From the NCBI GenBank assembly GCA_002709405.1, contig PAQV01000086.1, positions 1 through 41,167 of the forward strand: a stretch of 41,167 nt of DNA. The letters are read 5' to 3'. Every line of letters starts with the position of its first letter. The first letter of the stretch is position 1. The stretch comes from Paracoccaceae bacterium (lineage in GTDB: Bacteria; Pseudomonadota; Alphaproteobacteria; Rhodobacterales; Rhodobacteraceae). Shown here in pieces: positions 27,448-35,953 of the stretch. The notes under the pieces are model-generated. The model had not been told where the DNA came from and did not search any database. It worked only from the letters and a program-made list of their open reading frames with translations. The translations under genes and the position numbers were made by a program.

Positions 27448-28140
27448 ATGCATATCGGACTGATCGGCGGCATCGGCGTCGCGGCGAGCCTCGTCTATTA
27501 CCAGCGCCTGGCGGCCGAGGTCGACCGGCTGGGCGGCACGATGGATCTGACCATCGTGCACGGCGACATCCAGACCCTGATCCGCAACAACCTGGCCGAC
27601 GACCGGGCCGCACAGGCACAGGCCTACCTGCCCTTGCTGAACCGGCTGCGGGACGCGGGCTGCGATTGCGCGGCGATCACCTCGCTGGGCGGGCATTTCT
27701 GTTTCGACGAAACCCGGGCCCTGTCGCCCCTGCCCCTTGTGTCCGCAGTGACGCCTTTGGACACGGCCTTTGCCGCGCAGGGCGTGAAACGGGTCGGCCT
27801 TCTGGGCGTGCGGGGGATCATGCGATCCAGGCTTTACGGGCAGCTGGTCCGGACCGAGGCGGTGGCCCTGGATGACGAGATCGAGGTGCTGGGCCAGGCC
27901 TACCAGGACATGGCCGTGTCGGGCTTTTGCACCGACGACCAGCGGGCGCTGTTCCTGGACGCCGGGGCGCGGATGGTGCGCGACCTCGGCGCCGATGCGA
28001 TCGTGCTGGCGGGCACCGACCTGAACCTGGCCTTCGACGGGCAGGACCCGGGCTACACGGTGATCGACGCGCTTGATACCCACGTGGCCCTGCTGGCGCG
28101 CCTGGCGACAGGCCAGGTCGCGCTGGGCCAGGCCGTTTAA
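27448..28140 (+). CDS. Aspartate/glutamate racemase-fold protein lacking the usual catalytic cysteines
   Basis: 230 residues, the family length. N-terminal GLIGGIGVAAS stands for the usual GGMGPxAT motif, and VTPLDTAFAAQGVKRVGLLG is a plain family block. The first active-site motif (C/S/T-NT-xH) reads TSLGGH at residues 78-83, and the second (GCTE) reads AGTD at 188-191 with Gly189 in place of cysteine. Racemases of this fold need a thiol/thiol or Thr/Cys pair, so normal racemisation is unlikely. It may bind a ligand or catalyse another reaction. It sits between two paralogous exported proteins inside the cobS-cobT interval. Confidence 0.88.
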   Translation: MHIGLIGGIGVAASLVYYQRLAAEVDRLGGTMDLTIVHGDIQTLIRNNLADDRAAQAQAYLPLLNRLRDAGCDCAAITSLGGHFCFDETRALSPLPLVSAVTPLDTAFAAQGVKRVGLLGVRGIMRSRLYGQLVRTEAVALDDEIEVLGQAYQDMAVSGFCTDDQRALFLDAGARMVRDLGADAIVLAGTDLNLAFDGQDPGYTVIDALDTHVALLARLATGQVALGQAV

Positions 28141-28278
28141 CCAGGTCATCTGGGCCGGTTATCTGGACGGGCCACCCCCTTACAGTATCAACCGACCAGC
28201 GCGCCGGTTTGTGCAGCATTTGTGAGTCATTTGTATATACTTCATTGACTGTTAATTTTTCCGTCATAAAATCGTTAC

Positions 28279-28689
28279 ATGAGACATTTCGTAGCGATCC
28301 TTGCCGGTGGTCTCGCCCTGTCCTGCACTGCGGCCCAGGCCCTGCCGGCGTTTTCACACCAACAGGCGGAATTGTTCGCCAAATGCTCGGGCCGGCTGGC
28401 GGCCCTGGCCACCCATCAACGCTCTACCCGTGACGCCCAGGCCCCGGAAAACGAACGCCTGCGCGCGGAATTCGACGTGCTTTTGTCGGCCGTCCTGCCC
28501 GATGCCCAGGACCAGGGCGTGCCCTCGGGCCAGGAAAACCGCTGGCGGTCCCAAGGGTGGAGCGAAATTGCCGGCTTCCTGGCCGATCAGCATTACAGTT
28601 TCGACGCGACCGTGGCCGACAATGCCCGCGATGCCGCCGCCTTGCGCATCGCCGAATGCCGCGATGTCGTGCTGATGCCCGAGACCTGA
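28279..28689 (+). CDS. Small exported protein, paralogue B, unknown function
   Basis: 136 residues. Sec signal peptide MRHFVAILAGGLALSCTAAQ, probably cleaved after Ala21. The mature domain has Cys36 and Cys127, the same positions as in paralogue A (27001-27405), and shares KCSGRLAALATH, VLPDAQDQG, SGQ and AECRDVVL. It is probably periplasmic with a disulfide. No known family recognised. It lies 111 bases before cobT. Confidence 0.8.
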   Translation: MRHFVAILAGGLALSCTAAQALPAFSHQQAELFAKCSGRLAALATHQRSTRDAQAPENERLRAEFDVLLSAVLPDAQDQGVPSGQENRWRSQGWSEIAGFLADQHYSFDATVADNARDAAALRIAECRDVVLMPET

Positions 28690-28800
28690 GGGCAGCAGCG
28701 GTCGGACCTATGGCCAAGGCCCGTGAATGGGTCTAGGGTGCGGTCTCGATGCCCCGAGACGCGCGCCCTGGATGCGCGCCCGAGCCTGCGAAGACCTGAC

Positions 28801-30675
28801 ATGACCAAGCCCGACAATCCCGCCGATCCGTTCAAGAAGGCCCTTGCCGAAGCAACCAAGGTGATGGCCGACGACCCCGAGCTGAACGTCAGCTACTCGG
28901 TCGACCCGGCGGGCCTGTCGGGGGATTCGATGCGCCTGCCCCAGGTCAGCCGGCGGATGTCGCGCGAAGAGGTCCTGCTGGCGCGGGGCACGGCCGATGC
29001 GCTGGCGATGAACCGCAAGTACCACGATGCCGGGGTGCACGCCCGCTATGCGCCGCCGGGCGACATGGCCCGCGATCTTTACGAGGCGATGGAAACCGCC
29101 CGGTGCGAGGCGATGGGCGCGCGCGACATGCCCGGCACCGCCGGCAACATCGACGCCAAGATCGGCCACGAGGCCGCGCGGCGGGGCTATGACCAGATCC
29201 GCCAGGCCTCGGACGCGCCGCTGCCGGTGGCCGCGGGCTACCTGATCCGCCACCTGGCCACGGGCCGCCCCCTGCCCTCGGGCGCGCAGAACGTGATGGA
29301 CCTGTGGCGCGGCTTCATCGAGGAACAGGCCAGCGACACGCTGGAAAACGTCCAGGACATGCTGTCCGACCAGGCCGCGTTCTCGCGGCTGGCCCGGCAG
29401 GTGATTTCCGACCTGGGCTATGGCGACCAGCTGGGCGACGACCCCGACAGCCAGGACGAGAACCAGGAAGACCAGGCCGAAGAGCAATCCCAGGACGAGG
29501 ACCAGCCCGACAGCACCGGCCAGGACGACCAGGACGACGACCAGGCAGAGGCCAACCCCGAACAATCCCAGGACGAACAGCAGGACGCGGCCGAGGCCCA
29601 GGTGTCCATGGACGAGATGGCCGACCAGGAACTGGGCGAAGAGGCCGAGATGCCCGACGGCGAGGCCCCGCTGGAACCGCCCCCGCCGCCCCCGGTCTCC
29701 GAGGCCGATCCCGACTACAAGGTCTACATGTCCGACCACGACGAGGAAATCGCCGCCGAGGACCTGGCCGAACCGGCTGAACTCGAACGCCTGCGGGCCT
29801 ACCTGGACCAGCAGCTGGACCCGCTGAAAGGGGCGGTCAGCCGCCTGGCCAACAAGCTGCAACGGCGGCTTCAGGCCCAGCAGAACCGCAGCTGGGAATT
29901 CGACCGCGAGGAAGGCATCCTCGATGCCGGCCGCCTGGCCCGGGTCGTGGCCCAGCCGACGACGCCGCTGTCGTTCAAGGTCGAAAAGGACACCGAGTTC
30001 CGCGATACTGTGGTGACGCTGCTGCTGGACAATTCCGGGTCCATGCGCGGCCGCCCGATTTCGATCGCGGCCATCTGCGCCGACGTGCTGGCCCGCACGC
30101 TGGAACGTTGCAACGTCAAGGTCGAGATCCTGGGCTTCACCACCCGGGCCTGGAAGGGCGGGCAGGCGCGCGAGGCCTGGCTGAACGACGGCCGCCCGCA
30201 ACAGCCCGGCCGGCTGAACGACCTGCGCCACATCATCTACAAAGGGGCAGATGCCCCCTGGCGCCGGGCTCGGCCCAACCTTGGCCTGATGATGAAGGAG
30301 GGCCTGCTGAAGGAAAACATCGACGGCGAGGCCCTGGAATGGGCGCACCGGCGCATGCTGGGCCGACGCGAACAGCGCAAGATCCTGATGGTGATCTCCG
30401 ACGGGGCGCCGGTCGATGATTCGACCCTGTCGGTGAACCCGGCGAATTACCTCGAAAAGCACCTGCGCGACGTGATCGCCATGGTCGAAAAGCGCAAGAT
30501 GGTCGAACTGCTGGCCATCGGCATCGGCCATGACGTGACGCGCTACTATGACCGGGCCGTCACCATCACGGATGTCGAGCAATTGGCGGGCGCCATGACA
30601 GAGCAGCTCGCGGCACTCTTCGACAGCGACCCCCGCGCCCGCGCGCGTGTCATGGGCATGAGAAAGGCCAGCTAG
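28801..30675 (+). CDS. cobT: Aerobic cobaltochelatase subunit CobT
   Basis: 624 residues. The N-terminal 210 residues are the CobT-specific helical domain; about 217-310 is a very acidic, Gln/Asp/Glu-rich linker followed by a proline run; the C-terminal von Willebrand A domain has an intact MIDAS motif, DNSGSM at 410-415. CobT forms a hexamer with CobS and couples ATP use to CobN. The start at 28801 ([15 protein letters not shown]) fits the family; an upstream in-frame start at 28723 lacks support. The stop codon TAG is in the loop of a perfect 8-base stem. Confidence 0.96.
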   Translation: MTKPDNPADPFKKALAEATKVMADDPELNVSYSVDPAGLSGDSMRLPQVSRRMSREEVLLARGTADALAMNRKYHDAGVHARYAPPGDMARDLYEAMETARCEAMGARDMPGTAGNIDAKIGHEAARRGYDQIRQASDAPLPVAAGYLIRHLATGRPLPSGAQNVMDLWRGFIEEQASDTLENVQDMLSDQAAFSRLARQVISDLGYGDQLGDDPDSQDENQEDQAEEQSQDEDQPDSTGQDDQDDDQAEANPEQSQDEQQDAAEAQVSMDEMADQELGEEAEMPDGEAPLEPPPPPPVSEADPDYKVYMSDHDEEIAAEDLAEPAELERLRAYLDQQLDPLKGAVSRLANKLQRRLQAQQNRSWEFDREEGILDAGRLARVVAQPTTPLSFKVEKDTEFRDTVVTLLLDNSGSMRGRPISIAAICADVLARTLERCNVKVEILGFTTRAWKGGQAREAWLNDGRPQQPGRLNDLRHIIYKGADAPWRRARPNLGLMMKEGLLKENIDGEALEWAHRRMLGRREQRKILMVISDGAPVDDSTLSVNPANYLEKHLRDVIAMVEKRKMVELLAIGIGHDVTRYYDRAVTITDVEQLAGAMTEQLAALFDSDPRARARVMGMRKAS

Positions 30676-30763
30676 GCTGGCCTCCGCCTGCGGCGGGTGG
30701 GTATTTGAAAAGAGAAAGAAGCCAGAGGGGCGCCCTGCTGCTTCTTTCTCTTCAAAAATACCC
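30665..30763. terminator. Stop-codon hairpin and long imperfect inverted repeat after cobT
   Basis: AGGCCAGC (30665-30672), loop TAG (the cobT stop), GCTGGCCT (30676-30683). Then a 24-base imperfect inverted repeat: left arm 30699-30722 (beginning GGGTATTTGAAAAGAG) and right arm 30740-30763 (ending TCAAAAATACCC), with AAAGAAGC/GCTTCTTT at the loop side. Elements with GTATTT...AGAGAAAGAAG are, from general knowledge, frequent after genes in Rhodobacteraceae. Likely terminator. Confidence 0.7.
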
Positions 30764-30910
30764 ATGGTGCGACAGGCTCAGCAGCACGACCTACAAGAAT
30801 AGCGCAGTCCGGTAACATCTCCCCTTGATGTCGCGGCGGCGCCCCTTTGGCTTGCACCAGGGCTGCAGATCGGGTGGGATCTGTCAGCCAAGACACCGGA
30901 GACCGTCCAC

Positions 30911-32701
30911 ATGTTTCAATCCTTCGAGGTGACTGCCCGCCCCGAACAAGGCCCGCCCCGCTTGTCCGCCTTGCGCGAAGAACTGGCCCGGGAAGGTCTG
31001 GATGGATTTCTCGTACCCCGGGCGGATGCGCACCAGGGGGAATACGTGGCCGACAGGGATGCTCGGCTGGCCTGGCTGACCGGCTTCACCGGATCGGCCG
31101 GCTTTTGTGTGGCACTGAGGGATGTTGCGGGGGTGTTCATCGACGGGCGTTACAGGACACAGGTCAAGGACCAGGTGGCCGATGTTTTCACCCCCGTGCC
31201 CTGGCCGGATGTGCGCATGGGCGATTGGTTGCGCGAGCAACTGCCCCGGGGTGGGCGCGTCGGCTTCGATCCTTGGTTGCACGCCGTCTCGCAGCTGCGG
31301 GATGCACGGCGGTCGTTGGACGGATCCGGGATAGAGTTGGTGCCGCACGACAATCTCGTGGACCGGATCTGGGAGGATCAGCCCGATCCCCCCGCCAGGC
31401 CGGTGCGGGCGCATCCACTCGATTTTGCTGGGGAAAGCTCTGCATCCAAGCGGCAACGCCTGGGAGCGGAGCTGGCCTCGGCCGGTCATCGCGGCGTGGT
31501 GCTGACCCTGCCGGATTCCATCATGTGGTTGCTGAACATCCGGGGCTCGGACATCGAGCGGAACCCGATCGCCCAGTGTTTTGCCCTGCTCTATGACAGC
31601 GGTTCGGTGGATCTGTTCATTTCGCCCGGCAAGGTGGCCGATCTGGCGGATCACTTCGGGTCCGATGTCACCGTCTGGTCGCCCGACCATCTGCTGGATG
31701 CCCTGGACGCGGTCGAGGGGCCGTTCCGCTTTGATCCCGGCTCTGCCCCCCAGGCGGTGGCCGATGCCCTGGGCAGCAACGGGGTGGAGGGCCCGGACCC
31801 GTGCCTCTTGCCCAAGGCCTGCAAGAACGAGGCCGAGATCGCCGGCAGCTCGGCCGCTCATCTGCGCGACGGCGCGGCGATGGTGGAATGTCTGGCCTGG
31901 CTGGACGCCCAGGCCCCTGCGCAGGTGACCGAAATCGACGTGGTCCGGCGCCTGGAAGCCTGCCGACGCCAGGACAATGCCTTGCAGGATATCTCGTTCG
32001 AGACGATTTCGGGCACCGGTCCGAACGGCGCGATCATGCACTACCGGGTGACAGAGGAATCCGATGCGACGCTGGAGGCCGGGCAGCTGCTGGTGCTCGA
32101 CAGTGGCGGGCAGTACCTGGATGGCACCACGGACATCACCCGGACCATCGCCATGGGCGAGGTCGGCCCCGAGGAAAAGGCGGCGTTCACGCGGGTGTTG
32201 CAGGGCATGATCGCCATGAGCCGCCTGCGCTGGCCCAGGGGCCTGTCGGGGCGCGAGATCGAAAGCATCGGGCGGATGCCGCTTTGGCTGGCGGGCCAGG
32301 ATTTCAACCACGGCCTGGGCCATGGGGTGGGGGCTTACCTGAGCGTGCACGAAGGGCCCCAGCGGCTGAGCCGGACGTCGGATGTGGCCTTGCAGCCGGG
32401 GATGATCCTGTCGAACGAGCCGGGCTATTACCGCGAGGGCGCCTTCGGGATCCGGATCGAGAACCTGCTGGTGGTGCAGGAGGCGGCCCCCCTGCCCGGC
32501 GGAGATCCCGAGCGCACAATGTTCGATTGGCGCACATTAACCTATGTGCCCATTGACCGCCGGTGCATTCTGGCCGACATGTTGACGGTCGAAGAGCGGG
32601 CCTGGCTCGACCGCTATCACTCAGAGGTCTTCGAAAAGATTGCGCCACGCGTTGGGGAGGATGCCCGCGCCTGGCTTGAAAGAGCTTGTGCGCCCCTCTG
32701 A
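30911..32701 (+). CDS. Xaa-Pro aminopeptidase (M24B), long three-domain form
   Basis: 596 residues. Two creatinase-like N-terminal domains precede the pita-bread catalytic domain. The dinuclear metal ligands are in place: Asp397 (VLDSGG), Asp408 (GTTDITR), His471 (GLGHGVG), Glu503 (NEPGYY) and Glu517 (RIEN). It releases N-terminal residues before proline from peptides. The long form resembles eukaryotic cytosolic aminopeptidase P more than the E. coli PepP. Start MFQSFEVTARPEQ, 147 bases after the terminator that follows cobT, so probably its own unit. Confidence 0.95.
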   Translation: MFQSFEVTARPEQGPPRLSALREELAREGLDGFLVPRADAHQGEYVADRDARLAWLTGFTGSAGFCVALRDVAGVFIDGRYRTQVKDQVADVFTPVPWPDVRMGDWLREQLPRGGRVGFDPWLHAVSQLRDARRSLDGSGIELVPHDNLVDRIWEDQPDPPARPVRAHPLDFAGESSASKRQRLGAELASAGHRGVVLTLPDSIMWLLNIRGSDIERNPIAQCFALLYDSGSVDLFISPGKVADLADHFGSDVTVWSPDHLLDALDAVEGPFRFDPGSAPQAVADALGSNGVEGPDPCLLPKACKNEAEIAGSSAAHLRDGAAMVECLAWLDAQAPAQVTEIDVVRRLEACRRQDNALQDISFETISGTGPNGAIMHYRVTEESDATLEAGQLLVLDSGGQYLDGTTDITRTIAMGEVGPEEKAAFTRVLQGMIAMSRLRWPRGLSGREIESIGRMPLWLAGQDFNHGLGHGVGAYLSVHEGPQRLSRTSDVALQPGMILSNEPGYYREGAFGIRIENLLVVQEAAPLPGGDPERTMFDWRTLTYVPIDRRCILADMLTVEERAWLDRYHSEVFEKIAPRVGEDARAWLERACAPL

Positions 32702-32763
32702 TCTGTCACGCGTGCGTTACATCGGGCGGGCACATCGCTGAATGAATTAGGGAAGGACGGGAC

Positions 32764-33108
32764 ATGGCTGATCATATCAGAATTCGCAGGGCCGAAGGGG
32801 TCTGGACGGTGCGCTCGGGCGGGGCGGTGCTGGCAGAGAGCAGCAACGCGCTGGAAGTGACCGAGGACGGCTATCCGATGGTGATCTATTTCCCGCGTGG
32901 TGACATTGCCATGGCCTTCCTGGACCGGACAGATCACACGACCCATTGTCCGCACAAGGGGGACGCGGCCTATTACTCGATCATGAACCGGTCGGCGACG
33001 ATCGAAAACGGCGCCTGGACCTATGAAAACCCGCCCGAGGCGCTGGCCCAGATCAAGGACCACGTGGCGTTCTATGCCAGTGCGGACGTCACGGTAGAGC
33101 GTATCTGA
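32764..33108 (+). CDS. DUF427 domain-containing protein
   Basis: 114 residues, one DUF427 domain: VWTVRSGGAVLAES at the start, then VIYFPRGDIAM, and the hallmark THCPHKGDAAYYSI with Cys and His. Family function is unknown; the fold is small and beta-rich. It lies 62 bases after the aminopeptidase gene, with GGAAGGA ahead of the ATG, and may be co-transcribed. Confidence 0.92.
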   Translation: MADHIRIRRAEGVWTVRSGGAVLAESSNALEVTEDGYPMVIYFPRGDIAMAFLDRTDHTTHCPHKGDAAYYSIMNRSATIENGAWTYENPPEALAQIKDHVAFYASADVTVERI

Positions 33109-33121
33109 CCGGGCCTGGCGG

Positions 33122-33173
33122 ATTTTCTGCGCAGGCAGAAAATGGGCGCCGATTTTCTGCCTGCGCAGAAAAT
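33122..33173. terminator. Nested 22-base perfect inverted repeat between convergent genes
   Basis: The left arm (33122-33143) and right arm (33152-33173) are exact reverse complements, separated by 8 bases. Each arm is itself a hairpin: ATTTTCTGC, four bases, GCAGAAAAT. It sits between the DUF427 gene (+) and the ClC gene (-), so a shared terminator is the plain reading. It resembles the element at 3103-3150. Confidence 0.8.
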
Positions 33174-33207
33174 TCCCCCTCACACCCGGCGTTGACGGGC
33201 ACGGACG

Positions 33208-34896
33208 TCAGGAATGTTCTTCCGCCGCCGTGGCCGCCAGCGCCCGGTTATAGGCCTTCAGGGCATCGACATGAAACAGCGCCCCGCGCAATTCGGGGGC
33301 GCTGTTCTCGCCAGTCAGGGACACCACCGGCAGGAACGTCACCCCGGCCCGGTCGAACACCGGCATCGCTGCCTCCAGCGTGGAATTGACGTCCAGGTAC
33401 AACCCCTCTCCGATCATCTCCCAGCACCGCTCCGCATCGGCCGCCCGCGCATCGTCGGGCTTGCGCATCACCCCGCCCACCCGGAACATCGCCAGCAGGT
33501 AGGCCTGGGGCCCGGCGGCCAGGTGCAGCCCGCGCCGCTCCAGCACCGTCAGGAAGAACGACCGGTCAACCACGCGCGAGGCCAGCGCCGTCGACATCGA
33601 CACCGACACCATCACGGCGATGCCGATCTGCCAGTCTCCGGTCAGCTCGAACACGATCAGCGTGGTCGAAATCGGCGCACCCAGGACAGCCGCCGTCACC
33701 GCCCCCATGCCCGCAAAGGCGTAAAGCGCAGGCGTGCCCGACACTTCGGGCAGCACGCCCGTCGCGATCAGCCCGAAGGCCAGCCCCGACACCGCGCCGA
33801 TCATCAGCGAGGGCGAGAACATGCCCCCGCCCATGTGGCCGGCCAGGGTGATCGCCACGGCCAGGACCTTGGCAATGGTGAAGATGATGGCCTCGGACAG
33901 GGGGATGTCGCCCTTGAGCGCCCTCAGCGTGGTTTCATACCCCACCCCGATGATATGCGGAAAGGCCAGGGCCAGCAGGCCCAGCAGCAGCCCCGACAGG
34001 CCCGGGCGCAGCCAGCGCGGCGTGCCCAGGACGGACTGGACATGGTTGCCGATGTCCTCGGCAAAGAAGATCGCCCGCATCAGCACCACGGCGATCAGGC
34101 CCGACACCAGGCCCAGCAGCAGGAAGGCCGGCAGTTCCACGTAGAACTCCAGCGCCCCGGGCGTGTTTAGCACGAACTCGGTCAGGCCACCGAATTCCAG
34201 CCGGTTGATCACCGTCCCGGCCACCGCCGCAATGACGATGGGCGCAAAGGCATGGACGGCAAAGTGGCGCAGCACGACCTCCAAGGCGAACAGCGCCCCG
34301 GCGATGGGCGCGTTGAAACTGGCCGACACGGCGGCGGCCACGGCACAGCCCAGCAGGTCGCGCCCGGTGATCCCGTCGGCATCCAGCTTGCCCGACACCC
34401 AGGACGCGATCACCCCGGCCAGGTGCACCACCGGCCCTTCCCGCCCCGAGGACCCGCCCGAGGACAGCGTGATCAGGCTGACCAGGGCCGAGGCGAACCC
34501 GGCCCTGGTTTCCACCCGCCCACCGTGCAGGGCCGCGCCCTCGATCACGTCGGCGACCGAGCGCAGCCGCCCGTCCGGGGTGAACCAATTCAGGATGACG
34601 CCCACCACCAGCCCGCCGCAGACCGGGATCATCACGATCAGCCACCAGGGCAGCGTTTCGGCATGGCTGTGCAACAGGTTGGCGTCGTCGGTCCGATAGA
34701 GCAGCGCCTGAAGCGCAAAGATCCCCTTGCGGAAGAACAGGGCGGCAAAGCCCGCCACGATGCCCACCGCCAGCGCGATGAACCAGAACTGGATCTGGCT
34801 GGGCCCCCGGTGCCGCAGCACGTGCCACCCGTCCCGGACCGATGACACGGCCAGGCCGAACTGCTGGGACAGGTAGGGGCGCTTTCGCTCGGCCAT
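33208..34896 (-). CDS. ClC-type chloride channel/antiporter
   Basis: 562 residues from ATG at 34896 (MAERKRPYLSQQ), with GGAAG upstream; a start at 34959 would overlap the divergent gene's control region. Eighteen-helix ClC fold: GREGPVVH with the gating glutamate near residue 151, and GGGMFSPS near 358-362 for the chloride site. The segment FALEVVLR aligns with the region holding the proton glutamate (E. coli Glu203), where a valine seems to stand. The C-terminal 90 residues look like a degenerate CBS-type domain. It moves chloride across the inner membrane; channel or exchanger is undecided. Confidence 0.94.
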   Translation of the reverse strand: MAERKRPYLSQQFGLAVSSVRDGWHVLRHRGPSQIQFWFIALAVGIVAGFAALFFRKGIFALQALLYRTDDANLLHSHAETLPWWLIVMIPVCGGLVVGVILNWFTPDGRLRSVADVIEGAALHGGRVETRAGFASALVSLITLSSGGSSGREGPVVHLAGVIASWVSGKLDADGITGRDLLGCAVAAAVSASFNAPIAGALFALEVVLRHFAVHAFAPIVIAAVAGTVINRLEFGGLTEFVLNTPGALEFYVELPAFLLLGLVSGLIAVVLMRAIFFAEDIGNHVQSVLGTPRWLRPGLSGLLLGLLALAFPHIIGVGYETTLRALKGDIPLSEAIIFTIAKVLAVAITLAGHMGGGMFSPSLMIGAVSGLAFGLIATGVLPEVSGTPALYAFAGMGAVTAAVLGAPISTTLIVFELTGDWQIGIAVMVSVSMSTALASRVVDRSFFLTVLERRGLHLAAGPQAYLLAMFRVGGVMRKPDDARAADAERCWEMIGEGLYLDVNSTLEAAMPVFDRAGVTFLPVVSLTGENSAPELRGALFHVDALKAYNRALAATAAEEHS

Positions 34897-35118
34897 GGGG
34901 ACTTCCGGCTGGGGACTTGGTCCGGTGTAGAACAGCCCCGAATGTGGTGAAAGACCCAAGCTACTGCCCGGATCGAAACCGTGGCGCTACGGTCCCGCCC
35001 TCCGATCGCCGCATCCCGACCGGCGGCGATGGACATTTCCCCACCCCCCGGCGCAGGATGCCGGCACCACCCGGCCATTTCGCCGGGCCAAGACACCAGA
35101 TGGTCCAGGAGAGCATTG

Positions 35119-35865
35119 TTGCCAGGTCATTACACCGCCGGGATCGAGATCCTGCTGTTCATCGGTCTCGCCCTGAAGGTGTCGGGATTCATCGTGCGGG
35201 ACGAGCTGATCCTGCGGGGCCTGGTGGCCTCGGGCATGGTGTTCGACATCCTCTATTACGGGCTGCGCCCCGATCCGATCACCCAATCCATGTTCACCAA
35301 CGCGGTGATGGCCGGCATCAACCTGGTGCTGATCGTGCTGATCGTGTTCGAGCGCACGACGCTGAGCCTCTCGTCCGAGGCGCGGCGGCTTTATGCGCAG
35401 TTCCCCTCGCTCACGCCCGGGCATTTCCGGTTCATCTATGCCCATGTCGACTGGCGCGAGACGACCGAACCGACAACGATACTGACCGCCGGACACAAGG
35501 TCACCGAGCTTTATTGCGTGATGGAGGGCACCTACACGATCGAGAAATGCGGCGCGGATTTTGCGGCCCGGGGGCCGGCCTTCGTGGGCGAGATCGCCCT
35601 GCTGACCGAGCGCCCGTCAAGTGCCACGGTCAGTCTGCCCGCCGGCACGCGTTATGCGGCCATCCCCTTTGCGCCCCTGCGCAAGCGCATGAAACGGTCG
35701 CGGGCCTTCTACAATTCCATGGTCGCCGTCTTTTCCGAGGACCTGGCCGCCAAGGTCGCCAACTCGGTGCCCATGGCCACTGTCGACGCGGTCGCCGCCC
35801 ATCGACAACACGTGCCCCCATCCGGGCCTGCCTCCCCACCGCAGATGGCCGAGGCCCGGGCCTAA
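35119..35865 (+). CDS. Popeye-domain-like membrane protein with cyclic-nucleotide-binding-type fold
   Basis: About 248 residues from TTG at 35119, which follows AGGAGA by six bases; ATG codons upstream in frame (34981, 35029) lie over the divergent promoter and give unlikely residues. Three membrane helices occupy about 6-80 (ILLFIGLALKVSGF, GLVASGMVFDILYYG, GINLVLIVLIVF), followed by a cytoplasmic domain: LYAQFPSLTPGHFRFIYAHV, TILTAGHKVTELYCVMEGTY and FVGEIALLTERPSSATVSL, the pattern of a cNMP-binding jelly roll. The arrangement matches Popeye proteins, which bind cAMP in animals. Ligand and role in bacteria are unknown. Confidence 0.8.
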   Translation: MPGHYTAGIEILLFIGLALKVSGFIVRDELILRGLVASGMVFDILYYGLRPDPITQSMFTNAVMAGINLVLIVLIVFERTTLSLSSEARRLYAQFPSLTPGHFRFIYAHVDWRETTEPTTILTAGHKVTELYCVMEGTYTIEKCGADFAARGPAFVGEIALLTERPSSATVSLPAGTRYAAIPFAPLRKRMKRSRAFYNSMVAVFSEDLAAKVANSVPMATVDAVAAHRQHVPPSGPASPPQMAEARA

Positions 35866-35866
35866 A

Positions 35867-35953
35867 CGCCCGTCAGGGCTGAAACAGGGCGCAAGCGCCC
35901 GCCAGGGCTATAACAGGGCGCCCGCGCCCGTCAGGGCTGCAACAGGGCGCGGG
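35867..35953. repeat. Three tandem 29-base repeats at the recN 3' end
   Basis: Units at 35867-35895, 35896-35924 and 35925-35953. Each begins CGCCCG(T/C)CAGGGCT and continues with AACAGGGCGC. The third unit contains the recN stop (35931-35933) and its last codons, so the other two look like copies of the gene's end placed in the 65-base gap before the Popeye-like gene. Confidence 0.88.

Noticed and set aside
25663-28149. 828-codon open frame opposite cobS and the racemase-like gene
   Set aside because: Antisense shadow crossing several real genes and their spacers.
28708-30765. 685-codon open frame opposite cobT
   Set aside because: Antisense shadow of the acidic cobT linker; no ribosome site or family match.
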